A DNA stretch of 64,000 bases, from contig NZ_JAIVKX010000003.1 in the NCBI RefSeq assembly GCF_020524285.1, positions 124,001 to 188,000 on the forward strand, written 5' to 3'. Source of the stretch: Alloyangia pacifica (GTDB lineage Bacteria > Pseudomonadota > Alphaproteobacteria > Rhodobacterales > Rhodobacteraceae). The translations under genes were made by a program, and so were the position numbers. This document shows positions 27,453-36,403 of the stretch, one piece after another. The first letter of the stretch is position 1. The number at the start of each line of letters is the position of its first letter. Under the pieces are notes generated by a model. That model was not told the origin of the DNA. It saw nothing but the letters and a program-made list of their open reading frames with translations, and did not search any database.

Positions 27453-28685
27453 ATGATCCGCCGTCCGATGCGCAACTGGCTGCCGCTTGGCCTTGCCGCA
27501 ACCCTCGCCGTCACAACTCCGACCCTTGCCCTCGCCGAGGCGGACCCTGCCGACTGGGACGCCGTCGTTGCCGAAGCCGAGGGGCAGACCGTCTACTGGA
27601 ACGCCTGGGGCGGGGCCGAGAACGTCAATGCCTTCATCGACTGGATCGGCGCGCTGGCGCAGGACGAGTACGGCGTCACGCTTGAACACGTGAAGCTCTC
27701 GGACACCGCCGAGGCGGTGAGCCGGGTGCTGGCCGAGAAGAGCGCCGGCAAGGACGACGGCGGCGCCATCGACCTCATCTGGATCAACGGCGAGAACTTC
27801 GCGGCGATGAAGCGGCAGGGGCTGCTCTATGGTCCGTGGTCTGAGGCGCTGCCGAACTGGCAGCTCACCGACCCCGAGGCCAATGCCGCGCTGACCGCCG
27901 ATTTCACCGTGCCTACCGAGGGGCTGGAAAGCCCTTGGGGCATGGCGCAGTTGGTCTTCTACCATGACACCGCCCGCCTGCCCGAGCCGCCGCGCAGCAT
28001 GGCGGCGCTGGCGGATTGGGCCGCGCAGAATCCCGGCCGTTTCACCTACCCGCAGCCGCCGGATTTCCTCGGCTCGACCTTCCTCAAGCAGGCGCTGATC
28101 GAGCTGACGCCGGACACAGGCGCCCTGTCGCAGCCGGTCGACGAGGCCGACTATGAGGCCGCCACCGCCCCGCTCTGGGACTGGCTGGATGCGTTGACGC
28201 CGAACCTCTGGCGGCAGGGCAAGGCCTACCCGCAGAACGCCCAGCGGATGATCCAGTTGATGGCCGACAGCGAGATCGACATTGGATTCGAGTTCAACCC
28301 CAACGCCGCCTCCAACGCCATCGCCAACTTCCAGCTTCCGGACACGGTGCGCAGCTTCGTCCTCGAGGGCGGCTCGCTGGGCAATGCCAGCTTCGTCGCC
28401 ATCCCCTACAACGCCAATGCTAAGGCGGGCGCCATGGTGATCGCCAACCTGCTGCTCTCGCCGCAGGCGCAGGCGCGCATGGCCAGCCCCGACGAGCTCG
28501 GCTTCGGCACCGTGCTGGCGATGGACGAGCTGTCGGACGCGGAGGTCCGGCTCTTCGACGAGATCCCCGTCGGCATCGCCACGCTCACCCCCGAGGAGCT
28601 GGGCCCCACCCTGCCCGAGCCGCACCCGTCCTGGATGGAGAAGCTCGAAGAGGACTGGACCGCGCGCTACGGCGTGGCCCCCTGA
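27453..28685 (+). CDS. ABC transporter substrate-binding protein, YnjB-like
   Basis: Periplasmic solute-binding protein of 410 residues with an N-terminal signal (NWLPLGLAATLAVTTPTLAL, cleaved near LA-EA). It belongs to the bacterial solute-binding family 1 group of E. coli YnjB: the mature protein begins ADWDAVVAEAEGQTVYWNAWGG, followed by DLIWINGENFAAMKRQGLLYG and SPWGMAQLVFYHDT. It leads a four-gene run: binding protein, permease, ATPase and a FGGY kinase. The natural substrate of this family is not established. No thiamine riboswitch is visible in the leader. Confidence 0.88.
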   Translation: MIRRPMRNWLPLGLAATLAVTTPTLALAEADPADWDAVVAEAEGQTVYWNAWGGAENVNAFIDWIGALAQDEYGVTLEHVKLSDTAEAVSRVLAEKSAGKDDGGAIDLIWINGENFAAMKRQGLLYGPWSEALPNWQLTDPEANAALTADFTVPTEGLESPWGMAQLVFYHDTARLPEPPRSMAALADWAAQNPGRFTYPQPPDFLGSTFLKQALIELTPDTGALSQPVDEADYEAATAPLWDWLDALTPNLWRQGKAYPQNAQRMIQLMADSEIDIGFEFNPNAASNAIANFQLPDTVRSFVLEGGSLGNASFVAIPYNANAKAGAMVIANLLLSPQAQARMASPDELGFGTVLAMDELSDAEVRLFDEIPVGIATLTPEELGPTLPEPHPSWMEKLEEDWTARYGVAP

Positions 28686-28697
28686 GTGGCCCGCTAG

Positions 28698-30386
28698 GTG
28701 GCCTTCTCGCTGACCCGCGCGGCGCCGGCCCTCACGCTGCTGGCGCTGCTCGGGCCGGTGGCGGCGGGTCTGGCGGGCACCCTCGCCCCGGCCTTCGGCC
28801 TGATGCCGGCGCTCGGCGGGACCGAAGCCAGCCTTGATCCCTTCCGCGCCCTGCTGGGCTGGCCGGGGCTGCCGCGCGCGGCCACCCTGTCGCTGTTCAC
28901 CGGGCTCGCGGCGACGCTGGTCTCGCTGGCGCTGACGGTGCTGATCTGCGCCGGGTGGCAGGGCACGCGGGCCTTCGCCGCGCTCGAACGCGCGCTGTCG
29001 CCGCTGCTCTCGGTGCCGCATGCCGCCGCCGCCTTCGGCCTCGCCTTCCTCATCGCCCCCTCGGGTTGGATCGCCCGGCTGATCGCCCTGCCGTTGGGAT
29101 GGGAGCGCCCGCCGGACGTGCTGATCCTGCAGGATCCGTGGGGGCTGTCGCTGATCGCCGGGCTGGTGGTGAAGGAGATGCCGTTCCTGCTGCTGATGAC
29201 CCTCGCCGCCCTGCCCGCGCTGCGCCCGGCGCAGAGCCTCGCCACGGCGCAGGCGCTCGGCTACGGGCGGGTCACCGCCTGGTTCAAGGTGATCCTGCCG
29301 CGGCTCTACCCGCAGGTCCGCCTGCCGGTCTACGCGGTGCTGGCCTTCTCGGTCTCGGTGGTCGACGTGGCGATGATCCTCGGCCCCGGCACGCCGCCGC
29401 CGCTGGCGGTGCAGGTGCTGAAATGGATGAACGATCCCGACCTCGCGATGCGCTTCCGCGCCGCCGCCGGGGCGCTGCTGCTGCTGGCGCTGACCTTGGC
29501 CGCCCTGCTGCTCTGGCGCGGCGGAGAGATCGCGCTGGCGCGCCTCTCGGCCCGCTGGCTGGTGGCCGGAGGGCGCGGCCACGCCGAACGGATGCTGCGC
29601 GGGCTGGGCCTTGGCCTCGGCGCGCTCTCGGCGGCGCTGGTGCTCTTGGGGCTGGTCGGGCTGGCGGCCTGGTCCTTTGCCGGCCTCTGGCGCTTTCCGG
29701 AGCTGCTGCCGCAGGGATGGACCCTGCGCAGCTGGATGCGCCATGGCCCCGAGTTGCTGGCGCTCTTCGGACAGACCTTGCTGATCGCCGCCACGTCGTC
29801 CGGCATCGCCATGATCCTCACCACCGCCTGCCTCGAGGCCGAGCAGCGCCATGGGCTGCGACCCGGCACCCGGGCGCTCTGGCTGCTCTACCTGCCGCTG
29901 CTGGTGCCGCAGATCGCCTTCCTACCCGGGCTGCAGGTGGCCGGACTGCTCACCGGGCTCGACGGCACGCTGGCGGCGGTCATCGCCGTGCACGTGGTCT
30001 TCGTGCTGCCCTATGCCTTCCTGTCGCTGTCGGATCCCTACCGCGCGCTCGACCCGCGCTACGCCGCAGTCGCCCACGCGCTGGGACGGGGCCCGAGCGC
30101 CACTTTCTGGCGCGTGCGCCTGCCGATGCTGCTGCGCCCCTGGCTCACCGCTGCCGCGGTCAGCGCCGCGGTGAGCGTCGGGCAGTACCTGCCGACCCTG
30201 CTGATCGGCGGAGGCCGCGTGCCGACCCTGACCACCGAGGCGCTCGCGCTCGCCTCCGGCGGCGATCGCCGGGTCATCGGGGTGACAGCGCTGGCGCAGA
30301 CCTCTGCTGCCTTCCTGTCCTTCGCCCTGGCGCTGCTGATCCCGGCGCTGGCCTGGCGCAACCGGCGGGGGATGCGGCATGGATAA
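28698..30386 (+). CDS. ABC transporter permease, YnjC-like, two fused domains
   Basis: Inner-membrane permease of 562 residues holding two BPD_transp_1-type halves in one chain, about twelve helices, as in ThiP, FbpB and YnjC. The cytoplasmic EAA loops are visible as ATAQALGYGRVTAWFKVILPRL in the first half and AVAHALGRGPSATFWRVRLPML in the second. The start is GTG at 28698, 13 bases after the binding-protein stop; the ribosome-binding site is unclear. The stop overlaps the ATPase start by 8 bases. Confidence 0.9.
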   Translation: MAFSLTRAAPALTLLALLGPVAAGLAGTLAPAFGLMPALGGTEASLDPFRALLGWPGLPRAATLSLFTGLAATLVSLALTVLICAGWQGTRAFAALERALSPLLSVPHAAAAFGLAFLIAPSGWIARLIALPLGWERPPDVLILQDPWGLSLIAGLVVKEMPFLLLMTLAALPALRPAQSLATAQALGYGRVTAWFKVILPRLYPQVRLPVYAVLAFSVSVVDVAMILGPGTPPPLAVQVLKWMNDPDLAMRFRAAAGALLLLALTLAALLLWRGGEIALARLSARWLVAGGRGHAERMLRGLGLGLGALSAALVLLGLVGLAAWSFAGLWRFPELLPQGWTLRSWMRHGPELLALFGQTLLIAATSSGIAMILTTACLEAEQRHGLRPGTRALWLLYLPLLVPQIAFLPGLQVAGLLTGLDGTLAAVIAVHVVFVLPYAFLSLSDPYRALDPRYAAVAHALGRGPSATFWRVRLPMLLRPWLTAAAVSAAVSVGQYLPTLLIGGGRVPTLTTEALALASGGDRRVIGVTALAQTSAAFLSFALALLIPALAWRNRRGMRHG

Positions 30387-31011
30387 GGGACTGGTCTTCG
30401 ACCACCTGCGCATCGCCCACCACGGCGCCGCCCTGCTGGCGCTCGACGCGACCGTCGCGCCGGGCGAGGTGCTGACCGTCATGGGCCCCTCCGGCTCGGG
30501 CAAGTCCACCCTGCTCGCGGCGATCATCGGCACGCTGGCGCCGGGGTTCACGCTGTCCGGACGGATCACGCTTGATGGCACCGAGATCACCCGGCTGCCC
30601 CCCGAGCAGCGCCGCACCGGCATCCTGTTCCAGGACGAGCTGCTGTTCCCGCACCTCTCGGTCGGCGGCAACCTTGGCTTCGGCCTGCCGCCGCGCCTGC
30701 GCGGCAGGGCCCGGCGCGAGAAGATCGACGCTGCGCTGCGCGATATCGGCCTCGAGGGCTTCGCCAAGCGCGATCCGGCCACGCTCTCGGGCGGTCAGAA
30801 GGCGCGGGTGGCGCTGATGCGCATGCTGCTTGCGGAGCCCCGCGCCTTGCTGCTCGACGAGCCCTTCTCCAAGCTCGATGCGGCCCGACGCGGCCAGATC
30901 CGCGCGCTGGTCTTCGAGCGGGCGCGGGCGCAGGGCCTGCCGGTGCTGCTGGTGACCCACGACCCCGAGGATGCCGCGGCGGCCGGCGGCCGGGTGATCA
31001 CCCTCGGTTGA
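30379..31011 (+). CDS. ABC transporter ATPase, YnjD-like
   Basis: Cytosolic nucleotide-binding subunit of 210 residues, without the extra C-terminal regulatory domain. Walker A is GPSGSGKST, the Q-loop is ILFQDELLFPHLSVGGN, the signature motif LSGGQKARVAL, Walker B ALLLDEPFSKLD and the switch histidine VTHDPEDAA. It overlaps the permease gene and precedes the kinase gene by 70 bases. Confidence 0.94.
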   Translation: MDKGLVFDHLRIAHHGAALLALDATVAPGEVLTVMGPSGSGKSTLLAAIIGTLAPGFTLSGRITLDGTEITRLPPEQRRTGILFQDELLFPHLSVGGNLGFGLPPRLRGRARREKIDAALRDIGLEGFAKRDPATLSGGQKARVALMRMLLAEPRALLLDEPFSKLDAARRGQIRALVFERARAQGLPVLLVTHDPEDAAAAGGRVITLG

Positions 31012-31081
31012 GCCCCCTTGCGGGCCGCGCCGATCCGCGAAAGGGTCGGCACGGGAGAGAGTCTTTGGGAGGAGACACACC

Positions 31082-32536
31082 TTGGAAATCGGACTGGACC
31101 TCGGCACCAGCTCGGTGATCGGCCTGCTGTGCGATGCCGGTGTGCCCCGCGCCGAGGCGCGCCGCCCGCTCACCACCGCCTCGCCCATGCCCTACGCGTC
31201 GGAGCAGGATCCCGAGGACTGGTGGCAGGCCGCCCGCGCGGTGCTGGGCGAGCTGGTCGCGCCCCTGCCGGAAGCAAGACGAAAAGGCATCAAGGCCATC
31301 GCCCTCTCGGGCCAGATGCACGGCGCGGTGCTGCTCGATGCGGCGGGCGAGGTGCTGCGCCCGGCCATGCTGTGGAACGACGGCCGCGCCCATGCCCAAT
31401 GCGCGGCCCTGCAGCAGGCGCTGCCCGAGATCGGCACGCTTGCGGGTGTCCCGCCCCTGCCCGGTTTCACCGCCCCGAAGCTGCTCTGGCTGGCGCGGCA
31501 CGAACCGGAGACCCACGCCCGCATCGCGCATGTGCTGCTGCCCAAGGACTACCTCGGCCTGCGGCTGCATGGTGGCTACGCCACCGACCCCTCGGACGCT
31601 GCGGGAACGCTCTGGTTCGACCAGGCGCAGCGGCGCTGGTCGGGCGATCTCTGCGCCGCCTCCGCGACCGACCCGGACTGGCTGCCGCCGGTGCTGGAGG
31701 GCGCCCAGGTCGCCGGACAGATCCTGCCGCGGCTCGCCGCCGAGCTCGGCCTCTCGCCCAAGCTGCAGATCGTCACCGGGGGCGGCGATGCGGCCACCGG
31801 CGCGGTCGCGGTGGGCGCGGTGGAGGATGGCACCGGGCTCATATCGCTCGGCACCTCGGGGCAGTTCCTGCTGGCCGGCAATGCATATCGCCCCAATCCC
31901 GGGGCCTTCGTCCATGCCTTCGCCCATACCCTGCCGGAACGGTGGTACCAGATGGCGGCGATGCTCAACGGCGCGCGCCCGATGGCCTGGTTCGCCGGGG
32001 TCTCCGGCGCCGAGATCGGCGCGCTGCTGCAGGAGGCGGCGGAGGTCCCCGAGACCCGCGTGCCGCTCTTCCTGCCCTATCTCACCGGCGAGCGCAGCCC
32101 GCATGGCGACCCGCACATCCGCGGCGGCTTCTTCGGGCTCGAGGACAGCACGTCCCGCGCCGCGATGATGCGCGCGGTGGTCGAGGCGGTGGCCTTCTGC
32201 TTCGCCGACGCGGTGCAAAGCTTCGGCCCCGCCGCGCAGGGGCTCGCGCCGCTGCCCGCGCTCGGCGGCGGCGCGCAGAGCGACCTGCTGCTACAGAGCG
32301 TCGCCGATGCCAGCGGGCTGAGCCTCTTCCGTCCCGAGGGCGCCACCAGCGGCCCCTCGCTGGGCGCCGCGAAGCTGGCGGCGCTGGCCACCGGGGCGCT
32401 GTCGCGCGGTGATCTGGCACGGCGCCCCGAGGCGCGCGAGGTCTTCACACCTCGCGCACCGGCGGCTCTGCAGGACCGTCTGGAAAGCTGGCGCGCGCTC
32501 TACCGCGCGCTGAAGCCGCTCGCGGCGCCGCGCTGA
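31082..32536 (+). CDS. xylB: FGGY-family carbohydrate kinase, probably xylulokinase
   Basis: Cytosolic sugar kinase of 484 residues. The ATP-binding opening IGLDLGTSSVIGLL, then SGQMHGAVLLD and LWNDGRA, the catalytic aspartate in GGGDAATGAVAVG, and the FGGY_C blocks FLPYLTGERSPHGDPH and LGGGAQSDLLLQSVAD are seen; the G-Q-M-H-G motif is typical of D-xylulose kinases. The start is TTG at 31082, with GGAGGAG about 7 bases upstream. It follows a YnjBCD-like importer, which hints that the imported solute or its product is phosphorylated here. No xylose isomerase is nearby, so the exact substrate is unsure. Confidence 0.85.
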   Translation: MEIGLDLGTSSVIGLLCDAGVPRAEARRPLTTASPMPYASEQDPEDWWQAARAVLGELVAPLPEARRKGIKAIALSGQMHGAVLLDAAGEVLRPAMLWNDGRAHAQCAALQQALPEIGTLAGVPPLPGFTAPKLLWLARHEPETHARIAHVLLPKDYLGLRLHGGYATDPSDAAGTLWFDQAQRRWSGDLCAASATDPDWLPPVLEGAQVAGQILPRLAAELGLSPKLQIVTGGGDAATGAVAVGAVEDGTGLISLGTSGQFLLAGNAYRPNPGAFVHAFAHTLPERWYQMAAMLNGARPMAWFAGVSGAEIGALLQEAAEVPETRVPLFLPYLTGERSPHGDPHIRGGFFGLEDSTSRAAMMRAVVEAVAFCFADAVQSFGPAAQGLAPLPALGGGAQSDLLLQSVADASGLSLFRPEGATSGPSLGAAKLAALATGALSRGDLARRPEAREVFTPRAPAALQDRLESWRALYRALKPLAAPR

Positions 32537-32545
32537 CCCGCGCGA

Positions 32546-33004
32546 TCAGGCCCGCTTCAGCCGCTCCTCGATGGCCTGGGCATAGTCGGCCATGCGCACC
32601 CGGAACTTCTTTTCGAGGTTGGCCCGCGCCAGCTTCAGCGACTGCACCATAAGCCGGGCCGAGAGCGTCTTGGGCTTCAGCTCGAGGTCCATTGCCACCC
32701 GCGTGCGGCTGCGCGAGAGCGCCACGAACTCGATCCGCGTCAGCACCTCGAGCCCGTCCGTCAGGCTGCGGTAGACCAGCAGGTTCGGCGCGTCCTCTTC
32801 CACCAGCGTGATATCGGCGGAGCGTGCCTTGCCACGGAAGTTGAACACCGCGTGCCAGGCATGGCTGCCCTGCCCCGCCGGGCTGATCCGCCGCAACTCG
32901 ATGCCGCGGCGCATGATCTGACGCTCGAGATGCTCGAAATTCGTCGCCTCCGCGTAGACCCGTTCGAGCGGAACCTCGATGTCTTCCTTGGTGGAGATGT
33001 CCAT
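32546..33004 (-). CDS. SRPBCC-family protein
   Basis: 152-residue cytosolic protein with a START-like helix-grip fold, judged from the pattern MDISTKEDIEVPLERVYAEATNFEHLERQIMR (split by strand and helix signs), a central FNFRGKARSADITLVEED and the long C-terminal helix. Such domains bind hydrophobic ligands in a deep cavity. No enzymatic motif can be recognised. It lies 49 bases downstream of nudC on the same strand and converges on the kinase gene with a 9-base gap. Confidence 0.78.
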   Translation of the reverse strand: MDISTKEDIEVPLERVYAEATNFEHLERQIMRRGIELRRISPAGQGSHAWHAVFNFRGKARSADITLVEEDAPNLLVYRSLTDGLEVLTRIEFVALSRSRTRVAMDLELKPKTLSARLMVQSLKLARANLEKKFRVRMADYAQAIEERLKRA

Positions 33005-33052
33005 TGCCTGCCTCGTCTACCCGTTTTTCACTCGTTACCGCTGCATCTTGGC

Positions 33053-34027
33053 TTAATCGAGGCGGTCCGCAAGCCAGTTGCGCAGCAGATGGTTGGCAAT
33101 CGAGCCGCGCCGCGCCGGCAAAATACCCGGCTCGAGCCCGGCAAAGGCGTCGGCGAGCCGCTCGCGGCTGACCCATTGCGCGTGCTCGATCTCGACCGGG
33201 TCGATGGTGATCTCCTCGCTCGACGCCTCACCGCGGCAGCCAAGCATCAGCGAGGACGGCCAGGGCCAGGGCTGGCTGGTCAGCAGCTGCACCGCGCCGA
33301 CCGAAACGCCGGTCTCCTCCATCACCTCGCGGCGCACCGCCGCCTCGACCGTCTCGCCGGGCTCGATGAAACCGGCGAGGCAGGAGTACATCCCCTCGGG
33401 CCAGCCCGGAGCCCGCCCGAGCAGGCAGGCATTGCCGCGGGTGATCAGCATGATGACCACCGGATCGGTGCGCGGAAAATGCGATGCGCCGCAATCGCGG
33501 CAGACGCGCTGCCAACCCGATTGAGTGACGTCCGACGCTTGCCCGCAGCGGGCGCAGAACCCATGTGTGTCGTGCCAGCCGAGGATCGCCTTGGCCGTCG
33601 CGGCCAGCTCGGCATCGCGCGGGGTGAGCGCCATGAGCAATGTGCGCAGCTCGACGAAGCGCGCGCCCTCCGGTGCGTCGGGGTGGACCTGCACGCTGGG
33701 ATCGACAAAGCCCTCTTCCTGCGGCGCATCGGGCTCCCAGGCGGAAATGTCGTAGGCCAGAACCACCTCGCCGTCTTCACGCCCGAGCAGCACCGGCCGC
33801 GCCCGGGCCGCGCCGAGCAGCGGGTGATCGAGCGGCAGCCGAACAAGCGCGGCGCAGGCCTCGCCGCGCGCCGCGTCATCGGCGATCAGCGGCTTGCCGC
33901 GCCAGGATACAATGCCGCGCGCACCCGGGCGCTGCATCAGCGCCGCGAGGCCCGGGATGTCGCCGCGCAGCTCCGCCGCCCGGTCGAGCCCCGATCCGCC
34001 GAATGTCACCTCTTCCGCCTGCCGCAT
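33053..34027 (-). CDS. nudC: NADH pyrophosphatase / RNA deNADding Nudix hydrolase
   Basis: Nudix enzyme that splits NAD(H) and removes NAD caps from RNA, 324 residues. The zinc site is CARCGQ and CRDCG around residues 165-190, followed by FPRTDPVVIMLI. The Nudix box is GFIEPGETVEAAVRREVMEETG in pieces G-x5-E-x7-R-E-x2-E-E, and the NudC-specific SQPWPWPSSLM follows. The ATG at 34027 has AGGAGG 7 bases upstream; upstream in-frame sequence runs through an intergenic repeat and is not coding. Confidence 0.94.
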   Translation of the reverse strand: MRQAEEVTFGGSGLDRAAELRGDIPGLAALMQRPGARGIVSWRGKPLIADDAARGEACAALVRLPLDHPLLGAARARPVLLGREDGEVVLAYDISAWEPDAPQEEGFVDPSVQVHPDAPEGARFVELRTLLMALTPRDAELAATAKAILGWHDTHGFCARCGQASDVTQSGWQRVCRDCGASHFPRTDPVVIMLITRGNACLLGRAPGWPEGMYSCLAGFIEPGETVEAAVRREVMEETGVSVGAVQLLTSQPWPWPSSLMLGCRGEASSEEITIDPVEIEHAQWVSRERLADAFAGLEPGILPARRGSIANHLLRNWLADRLD

Positions 34028-34107
34028 GCCCTGCCTCCTGATGGTCGGGCAAGGGATGGCATGCAGCGCGCGCAGTGGCAACCGATGCGCCCTTGCGCGA
34101 TGCCGGA

Positions 34108-34200
34108 GCGAGGGGCGCTGCCCCTCGCGCTCCCCGGGCGTATTTGCAAAGAGAAGAAGGGCGAAAGAAGGCTTTGCTTCTTCTCTTTCCAAATACGCAG
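34108..34200. repeat. Bipartite intergenic repeat, copies D1 (-) and D2 (+)
   Basis: Copy D1 (34108-34161, minus orientation) is complete: hairpin GCGAGGGGC-GCT-GCCCCTCGC at 34108-34128, then CCCCGGGCGTATTTGC and AAAGAGAAGAAGG. It is nearly the reverse complement of the copy at 15331-15382. D2 (34177-34200) is the short form CTTCTTCTCTTTCC plus AAATACGCAG, facing D1 across 15 bases. Confidence 0.88.
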
Positions 34201-34231
34201 CGGCGCCGCGCCCCGCCGCGCCAAAGGCGCG

Positions 34232-34283
34232 ATGCACAGGGACAATGCACAGCGACGATGCACAGGCACCATGCACAGGCACG
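34232..34283 (+). repeat. 13-base tandem repeat, four copies
   Basis: Four consecutive 13-base units, ATGCACAGGGACA, ATGCACAGCGACG, ATGCACAGGCACC and ATGCACAGGCACG, about 100 bases before the cpdB start codon. Confidence 0.9.
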
Positions 34284-34385
34284 CAGCGTCATCCGACGAT
34301 ATGGCACCCCGCGCTTGGCAAGCGTTGCAAGACTGTCTTGAAGCTGCACTATTCCGCGCAGCGACGACACTCGAAGGAGAGCAAG

Positions 34386-36362
34386 ATGCGCATGTTTCCC
34401 CAGACCCCGATCAGCCGCCGAGGCTTTCTCGCCGGCAGCGCCGCGAGTGGAGCGCTGATCGCGCTGCACCCCTATTCGGCCCGGGCCGCGGCCAACCAGG
34501 CGCACCTGCGCATCATGGAGACCACCGACCTGCACGTGCACGTCTTCCCCTACGATTACTACGCCGACAAGCCGGTCGACACCGTCGGTCTGTCGCGCAC
34601 TGCCTCGATCATCGAGAGCATCCGCGCCGAGGCCACCAACACGCTGCTGGTCGACAACGGCGACTTCCTGCAGGGCAACCCGCTGGGCGATTACATCGCC
34701 TACGAGCGCGGCATGAAGGACGGCGACATGCACCCGGTCATCACCGCGATGAACACGCTGGGCTACGACGCGGGCACCATCGGCAACCACGAGTTCAACT
34801 ACGGGCTCGGCTTCCTCGAGAAATCCGCCGCGGGCGCGAACTTCCCCATCGTCCTCGCCAACATCGCCAAGACGCAGGGCGCCACCCCGCGTGAGGACCA
34901 GACCCTGTTCAAGCCCTACGTGATCCTCGACCGCGAGATCACCGACGGCGCCGGCACCACCCATCCGATCCGCGTCGGCATCATCGGCTTCACCCCGCCG
35001 CAGGTGATGAACTGGGATCGCAAGCACCTCGAGGGCAACGTCGCGGCGCGCGACATCGTCACCACCGCCGAGGCCTGGGTGCCGCAGATGAAGGAAGAGG
35101 GCGCCGAGATCATCATCGCGCTCTCGCATTCCGGCATCGGCGCGGCGCAGCACGAGGACGGCATGGAGAACGCCTCGGTGCCGCTGGCCGCCGTCGAGGG
35201 CATCGACGCGTTGATGACCGGCCACAGCCACCTCGTCTTCCCCTCGGCCGATTACGACGGGCGCGATGCAATCGACCTCTCCGCCGGCACGATCCACGGC
35301 AAGCCCGCGGTCATGGGCGGCTTCTGGGGCTCGCACATGGGGCTCATCGACCTGCTGCTCGAGCGCGACGGCAACGCATGGAAGGTGGTTTCCACCACCT
35401 CCGAGGCGCGCCCGATCTACGAGCGCGGCGAGGACCGCAAGGTCACCGCGCTGGTCGAGGACGACCCGGAGGTGCTCGGGTCCATCCGCCCCGAGCACGA
35501 GGCGACGCTGGACTACGTGCGCCGCGCCGTGGGCGAAACCTCGGCGCCGCTCTATTCTTACTTCGCGCTGGTGGCGGATGACCCCTCGGTGCAGATCGTC
35601 TCGATCGCGCAGAGCTGGTACATCGCACAGATGATGAAGGGCACCGAGTACGAAGGGCTGCCGATCCTCTCGGCGGCGGCGCCGTTCAAGGCCGGAGGCC
35701 GCGGCGGGCCGGAATATTACACCGACGTGCCCGCGGGCCCGGTGGCGATCAAGAACGTCGCCGACCTCTACCTCTATCCCAACACGGTACGCGCGGTGAA
35801 GGTGAACGGCGCGCAGATCAAGGGCTGGCTGGAGCGCTCGGCGGGCATGTTCAACCAGATCGGGCCCGGCGCCACCGATGCGCCGCTGCTCAACCCCGAC
35901 TTCCCGAGCTACAACTTCGACGTGATCGACGGGGTGACCTACCAGATCGACCTGTCGCAGCCGGCGATGTTCGACCGCGAGGGCAACGTGGTGAACGGGG
36001 ATACCAACCGCATCGTCAACCTGAGCTACAACGGCGCACCGGTCGATCCCGAGGCCGAGTTCATCATCGCCACCAACAACTACCGCGCCTCGGGCGGCGG
36101 CAGCTTCCCCGGCGCCAAGGGCGACACCATCGTCTTCGAGGCGCCGGACACCAACCGCGACGTCATCGTGCGCTACATCGTCGAGCAGGGCACCATCAAC
36201 CCGAGCGCCGACGACAACTGGAGCTTCGCGCCGATGGAAGGCACCACGGTGCTCTTCGAGACCGGCCCCAAGGCGCGCGACTACATGGAGAGCGTGGCGC
36301 TCGACATCGAGGACGCGGGCGACAATGCGGACGGCTACGCGCAGTTCCGCGTCAAGCTCTGA
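34386..36362 (+). CDS. cpdB: 2',3'-cyclic-nucleotide 2'-phosphodiesterase/3'-nucleotidase, Tat-exported
   Basis: Periplasmic phosphoesterase of 658 residues that frees phosphate and nucleosides from cyclic and 3'-nucleotides. The start has a twin-arginine signal, TPISRRGFLAGSAASGALIA, so export is by Tat. The metallophosphatase domain shows METTDLHVHVFPYDYY, VDNGDFLQGNPLGDY, IGNHEFNYGLGFL, ALSHSGIG and MTGHSHLVFP (metal ligands); the C-terminal 5'-nucleotidase domain has NNYRASGGGSFPG with ligand-stacking aromatics. AAGGAG lies 6 bases before the ATG. Confidence 0.95.
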   Translation: MRMFPQTPISRRGFLAGSAASGALIALHPYSARAAANQAHLRIMETTDLHVHVFPYDYYADKPVDTVGLSRTASIIESIRAEATNTLLVDNGDFLQGNPLGDYIAYERGMKDGDMHPVITAMNTLGYDAGTIGNHEFNYGLGFLEKSAAGANFPIVLANIAKTQGATPREDQTLFKPYVILDREITDGAGTTHPIRVGIIGFTPPQVMNWDRKHLEGNVAARDIVTTAEAWVPQMKEEGAEIIIALSHSGIGAAQHEDGMENASVPLAAVEGIDALMTGHSHLVFPSADYDGRDAIDLSAGTIHGKPAVMGGFWGSHMGLIDLLLERDGNAWKVVSTTSEARPIYERGEDRKVTALVEDDPEVLGSIRPEHEATLDYVRRAVGETSAPLYSYFALVADDPSVQIVSIAQSWYIAQMMKGTEYEGLPILSAAAPFKAGGRGGPEYYTDVPAGPVAIKNVADLYLYPNTVRAVKVNGAQIKGWLERSAGMFNQIGPGATDAPLLNPDFPSYNFDVIDGVTYQIDLSQPAMFDREGNVVNGDTNRIVNLSYNGAPVDPEAEFIIATNNYRASGGGSFPGAKGDTIVFEAPDTNRDVIVRYIVEQGTINPSADDNWSFAPMEGTTVLFETGPKARDYMESVALDIEDAGDNADGYAQFRVKL

Positions 36363-36403
36363 CCCCGATCGGGGGCGCGGCCACGCGCCCCCTGTCCCTG
36401 CAC

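Larger units (their letters stand above)
34028..34385 (+). other. 358-base divergent gap nudC/cpdB filled with repeats
   Basis: Holds an inverted pair of the dispersed intergenic repeat (34108-34200) and a fourfold 13-base tandem repeat (34232-34283). Promoters for both flanking genes must lie here, but none can be singled out. No gene is seen. Confidence 0.7.

Noticed and set aside
34028-34282. N-terminal extension of nudC through the intergenic region
   Set aside because: The extension runs through two dispersed repeats and the 13-base tandem array, while AGGAGG precedes the ATG at 34027 and the protein from there is full length.
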